Of a DNA stretch of 64,000 bases, positions 45,686 to 53,230 are shown piece by piece. The notes beneath the pieces are model-generated. The model searched no databases. It saw only the letters and a list, made by a program, of their open reading frames with translations, and was not told the origin of the DNA. The stretch is from Acidimicrobiaceae bacterium (GTDB lineage: Bacteria > Actinomycetota > Acidimicrobiia > Acidimicrobiales > RAAP-2). Where the stretch lies: assembly GCA_003133325.1 (NCBI GenBank), contig PKXA01000028.1:1-64000 (forward strand). Direction: 5' to 3'. Position 1 is the first letter of the stretch; each line of letters begins with the position of its first letter. Both the position numbers and the translations under genes were made by a program.

Positions 45686-45713
45686 AAGCAATGCCCGATT
45701 CGTGAATGGCGAA

Positions 45714-45732
45714 ATACCCCCCTGGGTATACT
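45714..45732. promoter_or_regulatory. CsoR/CstR-type operator, site 2, over the thioredoxin promoter
   Basis: ATACCCCCCTGGGTAT at 45714-45729 is a 16-base inverted repeat (arms ATACCC and GGGTAT). The right arm overlaps a -10-like TATACT at 45727-45732. The core is identical to site 1 near 40.8 kb. The CsoR-family gene two genes downstream is the obvious cognate regulator. Confidence 0.75.
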
Positions 45733-45770
45733 GGTCGTAGTGGGTACAAGTCCGCAGAGCGGAGTGAACG

Positions 45771-46148
45771 ATGGCGACGGTTGAACTGACGAAGGAGAAC
45801 TTCGACGAGGTGGCGGGATCGAATGCCACGATGCTGGTGGACTTCTGGGCCTCGTGGTGCGGTCCCTGCCGCATGTTCGGGCCCATCTTCGATGCCGCGT
45901 CCGAGCAGCACCCCGGCATCGTGTTCGGCAAGGTCGACACCGAGGCACAGTTCGAGTTGGCTGGCTCGTTCGGCATCCAGTCGATTCCCACCCTCATGAT
46001 TCTTCGGGACCAGGTGATCGTCTATTCACAGCCCGGTGCTGTTCCCGCCGGATCACTCGAGGAGTTGATCACCCGCGCCGGCGAGCTCGACATGGCCGAC
46101 GTGCATCGCCAGGCGGCGGCGCATCAGGCCGACCAGAGCGCATTATGA
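45771..46148 (+). CDS. Thioredoxin
   Basis: A 125-residue thioredoxin with active site WASWCGPC (C30, C33), the cis-proline loop IQSIPTLMIL and a C-terminal extension of about 20 residues. First gene of the rightward operon that includes the CstR-type regulator, DUF302 and SQR. Thioredoxin can reduce protein persulfides, in keeping with the sulfur context. Confidence 0.93.
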   Translation: MATVELTKENFDEVAGSNATMLVDFWASWCGPCRMFGPIFDAASEQHPGIVFGKVDTEAQFELAGSFGIQSIPTLMILRDQVIVYSQPGAVPAGSLEELITRAGELDMADVHRQAAAHQADQSAL

Positions 46149-46259
46149 CCCGGCGCAATGTTGGCACCGTAGTAGCCGTACACAACTGGACGGGAAGACC
46201 GTCGAGGCCGAACGTTGGCAAGGACGGACGGTTTGGATCGAACGAGAGAGGAGCCGGCG

Positions 46260-46529
46260 ATGGAACTACCGGATGATGTCGTGGCCGACGTACGAAAGAG
46301 GCTGCGGCGCGTGGCGGGCCAAGTGCAAGGGGTCGAGCGCATGTTGGAGGAGGGTCGGGAGTGCCGAGACGTCGTTGCACAGCTCTCAGCGGCAACCAAG
46401 GCACTGGAGCAAGCCGGCTTCAAGCTGGTGGCCTCCGGGCTCCTCTTCTGCTTGGAGAACCCAGACGAAGCCGCCGCCGACGGATATGCCCTCGACGAGG
46501 TGCAGCGCATGTTCATGAAGTTGGCATGA
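46260..46529 (+). CDS. CsoR/CstR-family regulator, Cys-Cys type
   Basis: An 89-residue DUF156-family DNA-binding protein (RLRRVAGQVQGVERMLEEGR). Copper-sensing CsoR uses Cys-His-Cys. Here C35 and C64 are kept with the usual 29-residue spacing, but the His position (four before the second Cys) is G60. That pattern fits CstR-type persulfide sensors, in which the two cysteines form di- or trisulfide bridges and release the operator. GAGAGGAG lies just ahead of ATG 46260. Matching operator sequences lie at 40.8 and 45.7 kb. Confidence 0.88.
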   Translation: MELPDDVVADVRKRLRRVAGQVQGVERMLEEGRECRDVVAQLSAATKALEQAGFKLVASGLLFCLENPDEAAADGYALDEVQRMFMKLA

Positions 46530-46539
46530 GGAGGCCATC

Positions 46540-46920
46540 GTGAAGGCAATCGAGACCACGATCGACCTGCCACTGTCCGACGCTGAGGTGGTCGTCCGTG
46601 CCGCCCTCAAGGACCAGGGCTTCGGCGTGCTTACCGAGATCGACATCGCCGCCACTCTCAAGGACAAGCTGGGCGTTGATCGAGCACCACTCAAGATCCT
46701 GGGGGCCTGCAACCCAGGATTCGCCCATCGTGCCCTGTTGGTCGATCCCGCCGTGAGCCTGCTGCTGCCCTGCAACGTCGTACTCGAGACGGTCGGCGGC
46801 GGCACCCATGTGGCGATCGCCGACCCTCGGGAGCTCATGCCCGGCGAGGACTTGGCCGAACTGGCCGACGAGGCTGCGGCCCAGCTTGCGGCAGTGATCG
46901 ACGCACTCGAGGGGAACTGA
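46540..46920 (+). CDS. DUF302 protein
   Basis: A 126-residue DUF302 protein starting at GTG, 10 bases after the regulator. The core is FGVLTEIDIAATLKDKLGVD, LKILGACNPGFAHRAL and LLLPCNVVLETV. The two cysteines (C58-region ACNP and LPCNV) are conserved in many family members. DUF302 proteins are frequent beside SQR, thioredoxin and CsoR-family genes, but their biochemical role is unknown. Confidence 0.9.
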   Translation: MKAIETTIDLPLSDAEVVVRAALKDQGFGVLTEIDIAATLKDKLGVDRAPLKILGACNPGFAHRALLVDPAVSLLLPCNVVLETVGGGTHVAIADPRELMPGEDLAELADEAAAQLAAVIDALEGN

Positions 46921-46925
46921 TTGCC

Positions 46926-47060
46926 ATGACCGAGGCGCGGTCGGAGGATTCCCTCCGGGAGCTGTCGGGCGCAGGGCCGCATGAGGCGAACATCTGGCAC
47001 CTGTGGGAACAGCAGACGGTGAATCTCAACACTATGGGGAGGTTCCCATGGCTCGTGTAG
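46926..47060 (+). CDS. Possible 44-residue small protein
   Basis: An ATG 5 bases after the DUF302 stop, with GAGGGGAA about 9 bases ahead, opens a 44-codon frame (MTEARSEDSLRELSG..., then ANIWHLWEQQTVNL). The frame overlaps the first 13 bases of the SQR gene and ends there, so its translation could couple to SQR. I know no family for it; it may also be a leader without a product role. Confidence 0.35.
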   Translation: MTEARSEDSLRELSGAGPHEANIWHLWEQQTVNLNTMGRFPWLV

Positions 47061-48505
47061 TGATTCTCGGTGCAGGTATCTCTGGTCACACGGCGGCGCT
47101 CCACCTGAAGCGCCGGCTGAAGCGTGCCCACGAGGTCATCGTTGTCTCCCCGAATGCCGATTGGAACTGGATTCCCTCGAACATCTGGGTCGGGGTGGGG
47201 CGAATGACCACGCAGCAGGTGACCTTTCCTCTCCGGCCGATCTACCGGCGCAAGGGGATCGACTTCCGTCAGGCGCGGGCTGCGGCCATCCGTCCGGAGG
47301 GGGATGGAGACAGCGATTCCGGATCGGTCGACATCGCCTATACGGATCCGGTGCGCCTGGGCGAAGAGGAGCGTCTGACCTATGACTTCCTCATCAACGC
47401 CACAGGGCCCAAGCTCAATTTCGCCGCGACTCCGGGGTTGGGACCCGACGGCAACTCCCTTTCGGTGTGCACCGCCAAGCACGCCGAACAGACGGCAGCA
47501 GCGTTTGACAAGGTCGTCGAAGCGCTCCAACGCGGTGAGCGCCAGACGCTCGTCGTCGGGGTCGGCCATGGGGCCTGCACCTGCGAAGGAGCGGCATTCG
47601 AGTACACCTTCAACGTCGAAAACGAACTGCGAGCACGAGGGGTGCGCGAACTGGCCGACGTGGTCTACCTCACCAACGAATACGACCTTGGCGACTTCGG
47701 CGTCGGGGGGATGTCCTTCGCCCAGAATGGTTTCGTCACGTCGAGCAAGATGTGGACGGAGTCCCTCTTCCGCGAGCGCAACGTCCGCGCCATCCTGCAG
47801 GCTCACGTGGAGCGGGTCGACCCAGGGGTGATCCACTACGAGCAACTCGACGGCACCAAGGGCAGCCTCGAGTTCGACTTTGCCATGCTGCTGCCACCGT
47901 TCCGGGGTGCCGACCTCAAGGCCTACGACCGCCAAGGTGGCGACATCACCGCCGACCTGTTCGCCCCGAACGGGTTCCTCAAGGTCGATGCCGACTACGC
48001 GGCAAAGCCGTTCGAAGACTGGAAGGCCGAGGATTGGCCGAGGACCTACCAGTGCCCGCTCTACCGCAATGTCTTCGGGGTAGGGATCGCATTTGCCCCT
48101 CCCCACCCGATCTCCCGACCCCGATCGAGTCCGGACGGAACAGTGATCTCCCCGGCGCCGCCCCGCACCGGCATGCCGTCGGGCGTCATGGGGCGGGTGG
48201 TGGCCCACTCCATTGCCGACCGGATCGAACGGGGGGAGACAGCACCGCTGCAGACGGCATCCATGGCGTCGATGGGGGCGGCGTGCATCGCCTCGGCCGG
48301 CGCCGGCATGCGAACGGGATCGGCAGCGGCGATGACCATGTACCCGATCGTTCCCGACACTGCCCGCTTCCCGGTATCCGGTCGAAGTCTCAAGGAGACC
48401 ACCGGGGAGATCGGGCTCGGTGCACACTGGACCAAGCTGCTCTTGCACTACCTATTCATCTACAAGGCGAAGGGTCGTCCCGGCTGGTTCCTCATCCCTG
48501 AGTGA
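47048..48505 (+). CDS. sqr: Sulfide:quinone oxidoreductase
   Basis: A 485-residue SQR. FAD-binding VVILGAGISGHTAALHLKR lies at the N-terminus. The redox cysteines known from characterised SQRs are all placed: C141 (LSVCTAKHAEQ), C177 or C179 (GHGACTCEGAAFEY) and C413 (MGAACIASAG). The WVGVG segment (about 47-51) is also typical. It oxidises sulfide to sulfane sulfur at the membrane and passes electrons to quinone. A GGGGAGG ribosome site precedes ATG 47048. cydABDC follows, so the quinol formed could be oxidised by cytochrome bd. Confidence 0.93.
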   Translation: MARVVILGAGISGHTAALHLKRRLKRAHEVIVVSPNADWNWIPSNIWVGVGRMTTQQVTFPLRPIYRRKGIDFRQARAAAIRPEGDGDSDSGSVDIAYTDPVRLGEEERLTYDFLINATGPKLNFAATPGLGPDGNSLSVCTAKHAEQTAAAFDKVVEALQRGERQTLVVGVGHGACTCEGAAFEYTFNVENELRARGVRELADVVYLTNEYDLGDFGVGGMSFAQNGFVTSSKMWTESLFRERNVRAILQAHVERVDPGVIHYEQLDGTKGSLEFDFAMLLPPFRGADLKAYDRQGGDITADLFAPNGFLKVDADYAAKPFEDWKAEDWPRTYQCPLYRNVFGVGIAFAPPHPISRPRSSPDGTVISPAPPRTGMPSGVMGRVVAHSIADRIERGETAPLQTASMASMGAACIASAGAGMRTGSAAAMTMYPIVPDTARFPVSGRSLKETTGEIGLGAHWTKLLLHYLFIYKAKGRPGWFLIPE

Positions 48506-48696
48506 GCTCAGTCCCCGACAAATCCGACAACTCTGAAAGGTTCGAATCGATGGATGATGCAGCACGCAGTATTGCGGAGGCTCCCCTGCCAACACGGAGG
48601 ACCTTGCGTGCCCGTTCGAGCCTCCCGTTCCAGGTGCTGCGTTTCGTGGCCTTCAACATCCGAATGCTGCGGATGGTCAAGAAGGGTCATCACTGA
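48502..48696 (+). CDS. Small basic protein coupled to SQR
   Basis: A 64-residue protein starting at a GTG that overlaps the SQR stop as GTGA. The first half is acidic and polar; the second half (RARSSLPFQVLRFVAFNIRM followed by LRMVKKGHH) is an amphipathic, basic helix that could attach to the membrane or to SQR. I do not recognise a family. Tight coupling supports it being real. Confidence 0.6.
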   Translation: MSSVPDKSDNSERFESMDDAARSIAEAPLPTRRTLRARSSLPFQVLRFVAFNIRMLRMVKKGHH

Positions 48697-48864
48697 CCGG
48701 TCAGCAGTCGAGGTTGGTCACCGCGCCCCGGGGGAGAATGCAGCACCCTGGCAAGAACGAGCGATGGGGACTCACCGGACGGTGCCGCGCCCCTGTGTGC
48801 CGAGAATCACAATGGGACTTTCGACTCTGGCGCGGTCCAAGGTCGCCTGCTTTCATGAAACTGG

Positions 48865-50301
48865 ATGACACTCGATCTTTCGCGCTGGCAATTCGGTATC
48901 ACCACGGTCTTCCACTTCATCTTCGTCCCGCTCACCATCGGGCTTGCGCTGCTGCTGGCCATCATGCAGACGGCGGCCTACCGGACACGGCACGACGAAG
49001 AGAAACACCAGAAGTGGGAACGCATGACGGTCTTCTGGCGCCGACTCTTCCTCATCAACTTCGCCATCGGGGTGGTCACCGGCATCGTCCAGGAGTTCCA
49101 GTTCGGCATGAACTGGGCGGCCTATTCGCGTTACGTGGGAAGCGTCTTCGGCGCCCCCCTCGCCGTCGAGGCCCTCCTGGCCTTCTTTTTGGAGTCGACC
49201 TTCCTCGGAGTGTGGATCTTCGGGAGAGACAGGGTGTCCGCTCGCATCCACCTGGCGTCGATCTGGCTGGTGAGCATCGGCACCATGCTGTCCGCCTATT
49301 TCATTCTGGCGGCCAACGCCTGGATGCAGCATCCGGTCGGCTACAAGGTGAGCGGCAATCGCGCCGTCATGACCAACTTCTGGGCCGTCATGTCCAACAG
49401 CACGCTGATCAGCTCCTTCCTCCATGTCTTCACTGCCGCGTTGGTGACGGCAACCATGCTGATGCTCGGGGTGAGCGCGTGGCACCTGCTCCGGAGCCAC
49501 CGTGCCGGGGAGTCACCCCATCCGGTATTCTCCGCCTCGGCCAAACTGGCGCTGATCATCGGGGCCATTGCCATCGTGGCCACCATGTTCTTCGGCGACA
49601 ATCAGGCACGGTTGATGGAGACCCAGCAGCCGATGAAGATGGCGGCGGCCGAGGCCATCTACAACACCCAGAGCGGAGCCAGCTTCTCGCTGCTCACGAT
49701 CGGGAACCTCTCGGGCGATCCGATCTTCCAGATACGCCTGCCCCACATGCTCTCGGTGCTGGCCGACAACAGCTGGAGCGGCTCGGTCCAGGGAATCAAC
49801 CAGATCCAGGCCAAGGAGAGTGCCACCTACGGACCGGGCAACTACAAGCCGATCCTGTGGGTCACCTACTGGACTTTCCGCATCATGGTGGGCTGCGGGA
49901 TCCTCATGCTCGTCGTTCTGGCCACCGGCCTCTGGCTCATGTACCGACGGAAGCTGGAACGCTCGAAATGGTTCCTCTGGCTGGCCGTCCCTGCCACAGC
50001 CCTTCCGTTCGTGGCCAATGCGACGGGTTGGATCTTCACCGAAATGGGACGCCAGCCCTGGGTGGTCTACGGATTGCTCAAGACCTCCCAAGCCGTCTCC
50101 GATGTCGGCACCGGCTACGTGGTCACCACCCTGATCGGATTCACCGCCATCTACAGCTTGCTGGCGATCATCGACTTCGGGCTCATGGCCCGCTACGCGC
50201 GTCGTGATCCCGACGCCACAGACGAGCACGACGAACACGACCACGACGATCACAACGAGCTCGAGCCCGGTGAAGACCGGGTTCGGGCTCTCGTCTACTG
50301 A
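48865..50301 (+). CDS. cydA: Cytochrome bd quinol oxidase subunit I
   Basis: A 478-residue CydA. The first helix contains the conserved haem-ligand histidine H17 (FGITTVFHFIFVPLTIGL). Other signatures are FQFGMNWAAYSRYVG, FFLESTFLGVWIFG, PHMLSVLADN and the GRQPW motif near residue 396. The Q loop is of the short type. The His/Asp-rich C-terminal tail (DEHDEHDHDDHNE) is unusual and could bind metal. With CydB it reduces oxygen using quinol. Cytochrome bd is known to resist sulfide, which fits its position behind SQR. Confidence 0.95.
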   Translation: MTLDLSRWQFGITTVFHFIFVPLTIGLALLLAIMQTAAYRTRHDEEKHQKWERMTVFWRRLFLINFAIGVVTGIVQEFQFGMNWAAYSRYVGSVFGAPLAVEALLAFFLESTFLGVWIFGRDRVSARIHLASIWLVSIGTMLSAYFILAANAWMQHPVGYKVSGNRAVMTNFWAVMSNSTLISSFLHVFTAALVTATMLMLGVSAWHLLRSHRAGESPHPVFSASAKLALIIGAIAIVATMFFGDNQARLMETQQPMKMAAAEAIYNTQSGASFSLLTIGNLSGDPIFQIRLPHMLSVLADNSWSGSVQGINQIQAKESATYGPGNYKPILWVTYWTFRIMVGCGILMLVVLATGLWLMYRRKLERSKWFLWLAVPATALPFVANATGWIFTEMGRQPWVVYGLLKTSQAVSDVGTGYVVTTLIGFTAIYSLLAIIDFGLMARYARRDPDATDEHDEHDHDDHNELEPGEDRVRALVY

Positions 50302-50318
50302 GCCAACAGGGAGAATTG

Positions 50319-51482
50319 ATGGTTTCCGCAATCGCCACGACGGTCCCGCCGTATACCGGGCTCGAAGTGTTCTGGTTCATCATCATCGCCATTCTGTGGG
50401 TGGGCTACTTCGTGCTCGAGGGGTTCGACTTCGGCGTCGGCATGCTGTTGCCGGTGGTGGGCAAAAACGACCTCGACCGCAGGGTGATGATCAATACCAT
50501 CGGCCCGGTGTGGGATGGGAACGAGGTCTGGCTGCTGGTGGCAGGAGGCGCCACGTTCGCTGCCTTCCCCGATTGGTACGCCACCTTGTTCAGCGGCTTC
50601 TACCTGCCGCTGTTCCTTATTCTGGCCGCACTCATCTTTCGGGGAGTGGCCTTCGAGTTCCGAGCCAAGCGCGCCCTGCCGGCGTGGAGGACCGCCTGGG
50701 ACCACGCCATCTTCTGGGGAAGCCTCATCCCTGCCCTGCTGTGGGGCGTGGCCTTCGCCAATATCCTGCGCGGGGTACCGATCGGGCGGAACTACAGCTA
50801 CTACGGGTCATTCTTCAACCTGCTCAACCCCTACGCGCTGGTCGGCGGGATCACCACGCTGCTCCTGTTCGCCCTACACGGTGCCGTGTTCCTGTCCCTC
50901 AAGACCACCGACGAGATCCACGATCGAGCCTCCCGTGTGGCCAAGATCCTCGCTCCGGTCGCCGCCGCCGCCCTGGTGGCGTTTCTGGTGTGGACCTACG
51001 TGAACGCCCACAACGCGCACGACACGGGACTGGTTCCTCCGTTCCTCCCCATCCTGACCATCGTCGCAGTAGCCGTGGTCGGCTGGCTCCTCCGCGAACG
51101 CCTGGAGGGTTGGGCCTTCGTAGCCACCGCAATCGGCCTGCTCGGCCTGGTGGCGACCATCTTTCTGAATCTCTACCCGAGGGTGATGGTGTCGAGCATC
51201 TCCCCTGCCTTCAACCTGACCATCGGCAACTCTGCCTCGGCGCCGTACACCCTCAAGGTCATGACCATCGTGGCGCTGATCTTCACGCCGATCGTGCTGG
51301 TCTACCAGGGCTGGTCGTACTGGGTGTTCCGTGAGCGGGTGCGTCGGCCGAGCCAACCCTCCATCCCGCCCGGCTCCACCCGCGGTTCATCGAGTGCCGG
51401 CGATACCGAAGGGAGCGGCAACCACGCGTTGACATCCTCCGGTGACACGACCACGCCGCCCATTGAAAGCGGAACCCCCTGA
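50319..51482 (+). CDS. cydB: Cytochrome bd quinol oxidase subunit II
   Basis: A 387-residue CydB with about eight or nine helices. Signatures are GYFVLEGFDFGVGMLLP, IGPVWDGNEVWLLVAGGATF and GLVPPFLP. ATG 50319 has GGGAGA ahead; a TTG one codon earlier is possible. The last 45 residues are a Ser/Thr/Pro-rich tail, not conserved. The stop overlaps the region where CydD translation must begin. Confidence 0.95.
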   Translation: MVSAIATTVPPYTGLEVFWFIIIAILWVGYFVLEGFDFGVGMLLPVVGKNDLDRRVMINTIGPVWDGNEVWLLVAGGATFAAFPDWYATLFSGFYLPLFLILAALIFRGVAFEFRAKRALPAWRTAWDHAIFWGSLIPALLWGVAFANILRGVPIGRNYSYYGSFFNLLNPYALVGGITTLLLFALHGAVFLSLKTTDEIHDRASRVAKILAPVAAAALVAFLVWTYVNAHNAHDTGLVPPFLPILTIVAVAVVGWLLRERLEGWAFVATAIGLLGLVATIFLNLYPRVMVSSISPAFNLTIGNSASAPYTLKVMTIVALIFTPIVLVYQGWSYWVFRERVRRPSQPSIPPGSTRGSSSAGDTEGSGNHALTSSGDTTTPPIESGTP

Positions 51483-51559
51483 TCTCGGGCGGCACCCGGT
51501 CTCGGGGCCTGATCGATCCCCGCCTGGCTCGTCGAGTCGCCATCACCCGCCGCTACCTG

Positions 51560-53230
51560 GTGGCCGCGGTGGCGGTGGGTATCGGCACGACGGTGTGCCT
51601 GGTGGCCCAGGCCGTCCTGTTGGGCTCCATCGTCCAGCAGGTCCTCCTCGACCACGCCCCGCGGGACCGGGTCGTCCCCCAACTGGTCGGGCTATGCGGC
51701 ACATTCATGTTCCGGGCGGCCTGTTCGTGGTCGGGCGAGTTGGCGGCACACCGGACCTCCGCCCAGGTGACCTCGACGCTCCGGCGGCAACTCCTCGCCC
51801 GTGCGGTCGCCCTCGGGCCATCGTGGCTGGCCACCGAGCGCACCGGCGAGCTGGCCGCGTCGGCGACGCAGGGGGTGGAAGCTCTCGACGCCTACTTCGC
51901 CCGCTATCTGCCCACCGCCGTATTGGCGGCCTTGACACCAGTGGTCCTCTTGACTTTCATCCTGTGGACCGACTGGCCCTCCTTCATCATCTTGGCCGTC
52001 ACGGTGTCGGTCATCCCCCTCTTCATGGTGCTCCTCGGCCTCGAGGCGAAGCGGACCGCGTCGCACCAGTGGGCTCGACTCTCCGGACTGTCGGCGACGT
52101 TCTACGACCTGCTGCAGGGCCTCCCCACCCTCCGCGCCTTCGGCCGGGCCCGTTCGGGACGGCGCACACTGGAACGGGCCAACGAGGAGTTTCGGGCGAC
52201 CACCATGAGTACCTTGCGAGTGGCGTTCCTCTCCTCGCTGGCCCTCGAGGTCCTCGCCTCGGTGGGAACCGCCCTGGTCGCGCTCTTCCTCGGGCTCCGA
52301 CTGCTCGACGGCACCGTGCAACTCGGAATGGCGCTGGCCATCCTGGTCCTCGCCCCTGAGGTCTACCTTCCTCTGCGTCGTGCCGGCGCCGAGTTCCATG
52401 CCAGTGCGGAGGGGCAGGCCGCCGCCGAGCGCATCCTCGACATCCTCGACGATGGCGACCAGGCCACGGAGGATCGATCGTCCCGAGAAGCCGGCGGGGA
52501 ACACGACCTCCCTGTGGTCGCCGGCAACACGATCCGCCTCACCGACGTGGAGGTCCGCTACCCCGGGCGCAGCGTTCCTGTTCTCGATGGCGTCGACCTG
52601 ACCATCGAACCCGGTGAGCACCTGGCGATCACCGGCGAGTCCGGGTCGGGAAAGTCGACGCTGCTCTCGGTGATGATGGGATTCGTGGAGCCGAGCCACG
52701 GGGCGGTCACCGTCGGGGGCGTCGATCTTCGCAGCCTCTCCCTCCGTGACTGGCGCCGACAGATCGCCTGGGTTCCCCAGCGGCCCTACCTGGTCCGTGG
52801 GACGATCGGCGAAAACCTCCTCCTCGGCAACCCCGATGCCGACAGTCCGGCGCTGTACCGCTCGATCGAGTTGTCCGGTCTGTCCGGGCTGGTCGAGCGG
52901 TTGCCCGGTGGATTGGATACCCCGGTTGGCGAAGGGGGCATCACGCTGAGCGCCGGTGAACGCCAGAGGATCGCCCTCGGGCGGGCCATTCTGCGGGACG
53001 TCCCGTTGGTCCTGTTGGACGAGCCGACCGCCCACCTCGACGCCGACAGGGAAGCCTCACTGCGTGACGCTCTGGGGCCGTGGCTGGACGGCCGGACGGT
53101 CGTGGTGGCTGCTCATCGACGCGGCCTGGTGGGTCGGGTCGACCGCACGGCGACGCTGGTCGGCGGGCAGATCGTCGAGGTCGGTAACGCCAGCCCCCAA
53201 GGGACACGACCGATCGGGGCCCGGCCATGA
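51560..53230 (+). CDS. cydD: ABC transporter CydD, thiol exporter for cytochrome bd assembly
   Basis: At least 556 residues: a transmembrane domain (to about 300) and an ATPase domain with GESGSGKST, LSAGERQR (signature) and VLLDEPTAHLD. CydDC exports cysteine and glutathione-like thiols and is needed for bd assembly. The GTG at 51560 is the first ATG/GTG/TTG in frame. However, typical CydD N-terminal sequence (LIDPRLARRVAITRRYL) is readable in frame from 51509 to 51559, without a standard start codon; CTG codons occur at 51479 and 51509. The true start is probably one of these. Confidence 0.9.
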   Translation: MAAVAVGIGTTVCLVAQAVLLGSIVQQVLLDHAPRDRVVPQLVGLCGTFMFRAACSWSGELAAHRTSAQVTSTLRRQLLARAVALGPSWLATERTGELAASATQGVEALDAYFARYLPTAVLAALTPVVLLTFILWTDWPSFIILAVTVSVIPLFMVLLGLEAKRTASHQWARLSGLSATFYDLLQGLPTLRAFGRARSGRRTLERANEEFRATTMSTLRVAFLSSLALEVLASVGTALVALFLGLRLLDGTVQLGMALAILVLAPEVYLPLRRAGAEFHASAEGQAAAERILDILDDGDQATEDRSSREAGGEHDLPVVAGNTIRLTDVEVRYPGRSVPVLDGVDLTIEPGEHLAITGESGSGKSTLLSVMMGFVEPSHGAVTVGGVDLRSLSLRDWRRQIAWVPQRPYLVRGTIGENLLLGNPDADSPALYRSIELSGLSGLVERLPGGLDTPVGEGGITLSAGERQRIALGRAILRDVPLVLLDEPTAHLDADREASLRDALGPWLDGRTVVVAAHRRGLVGRVDRTATLVGGQIVEVGNASPQGTRPIGARP

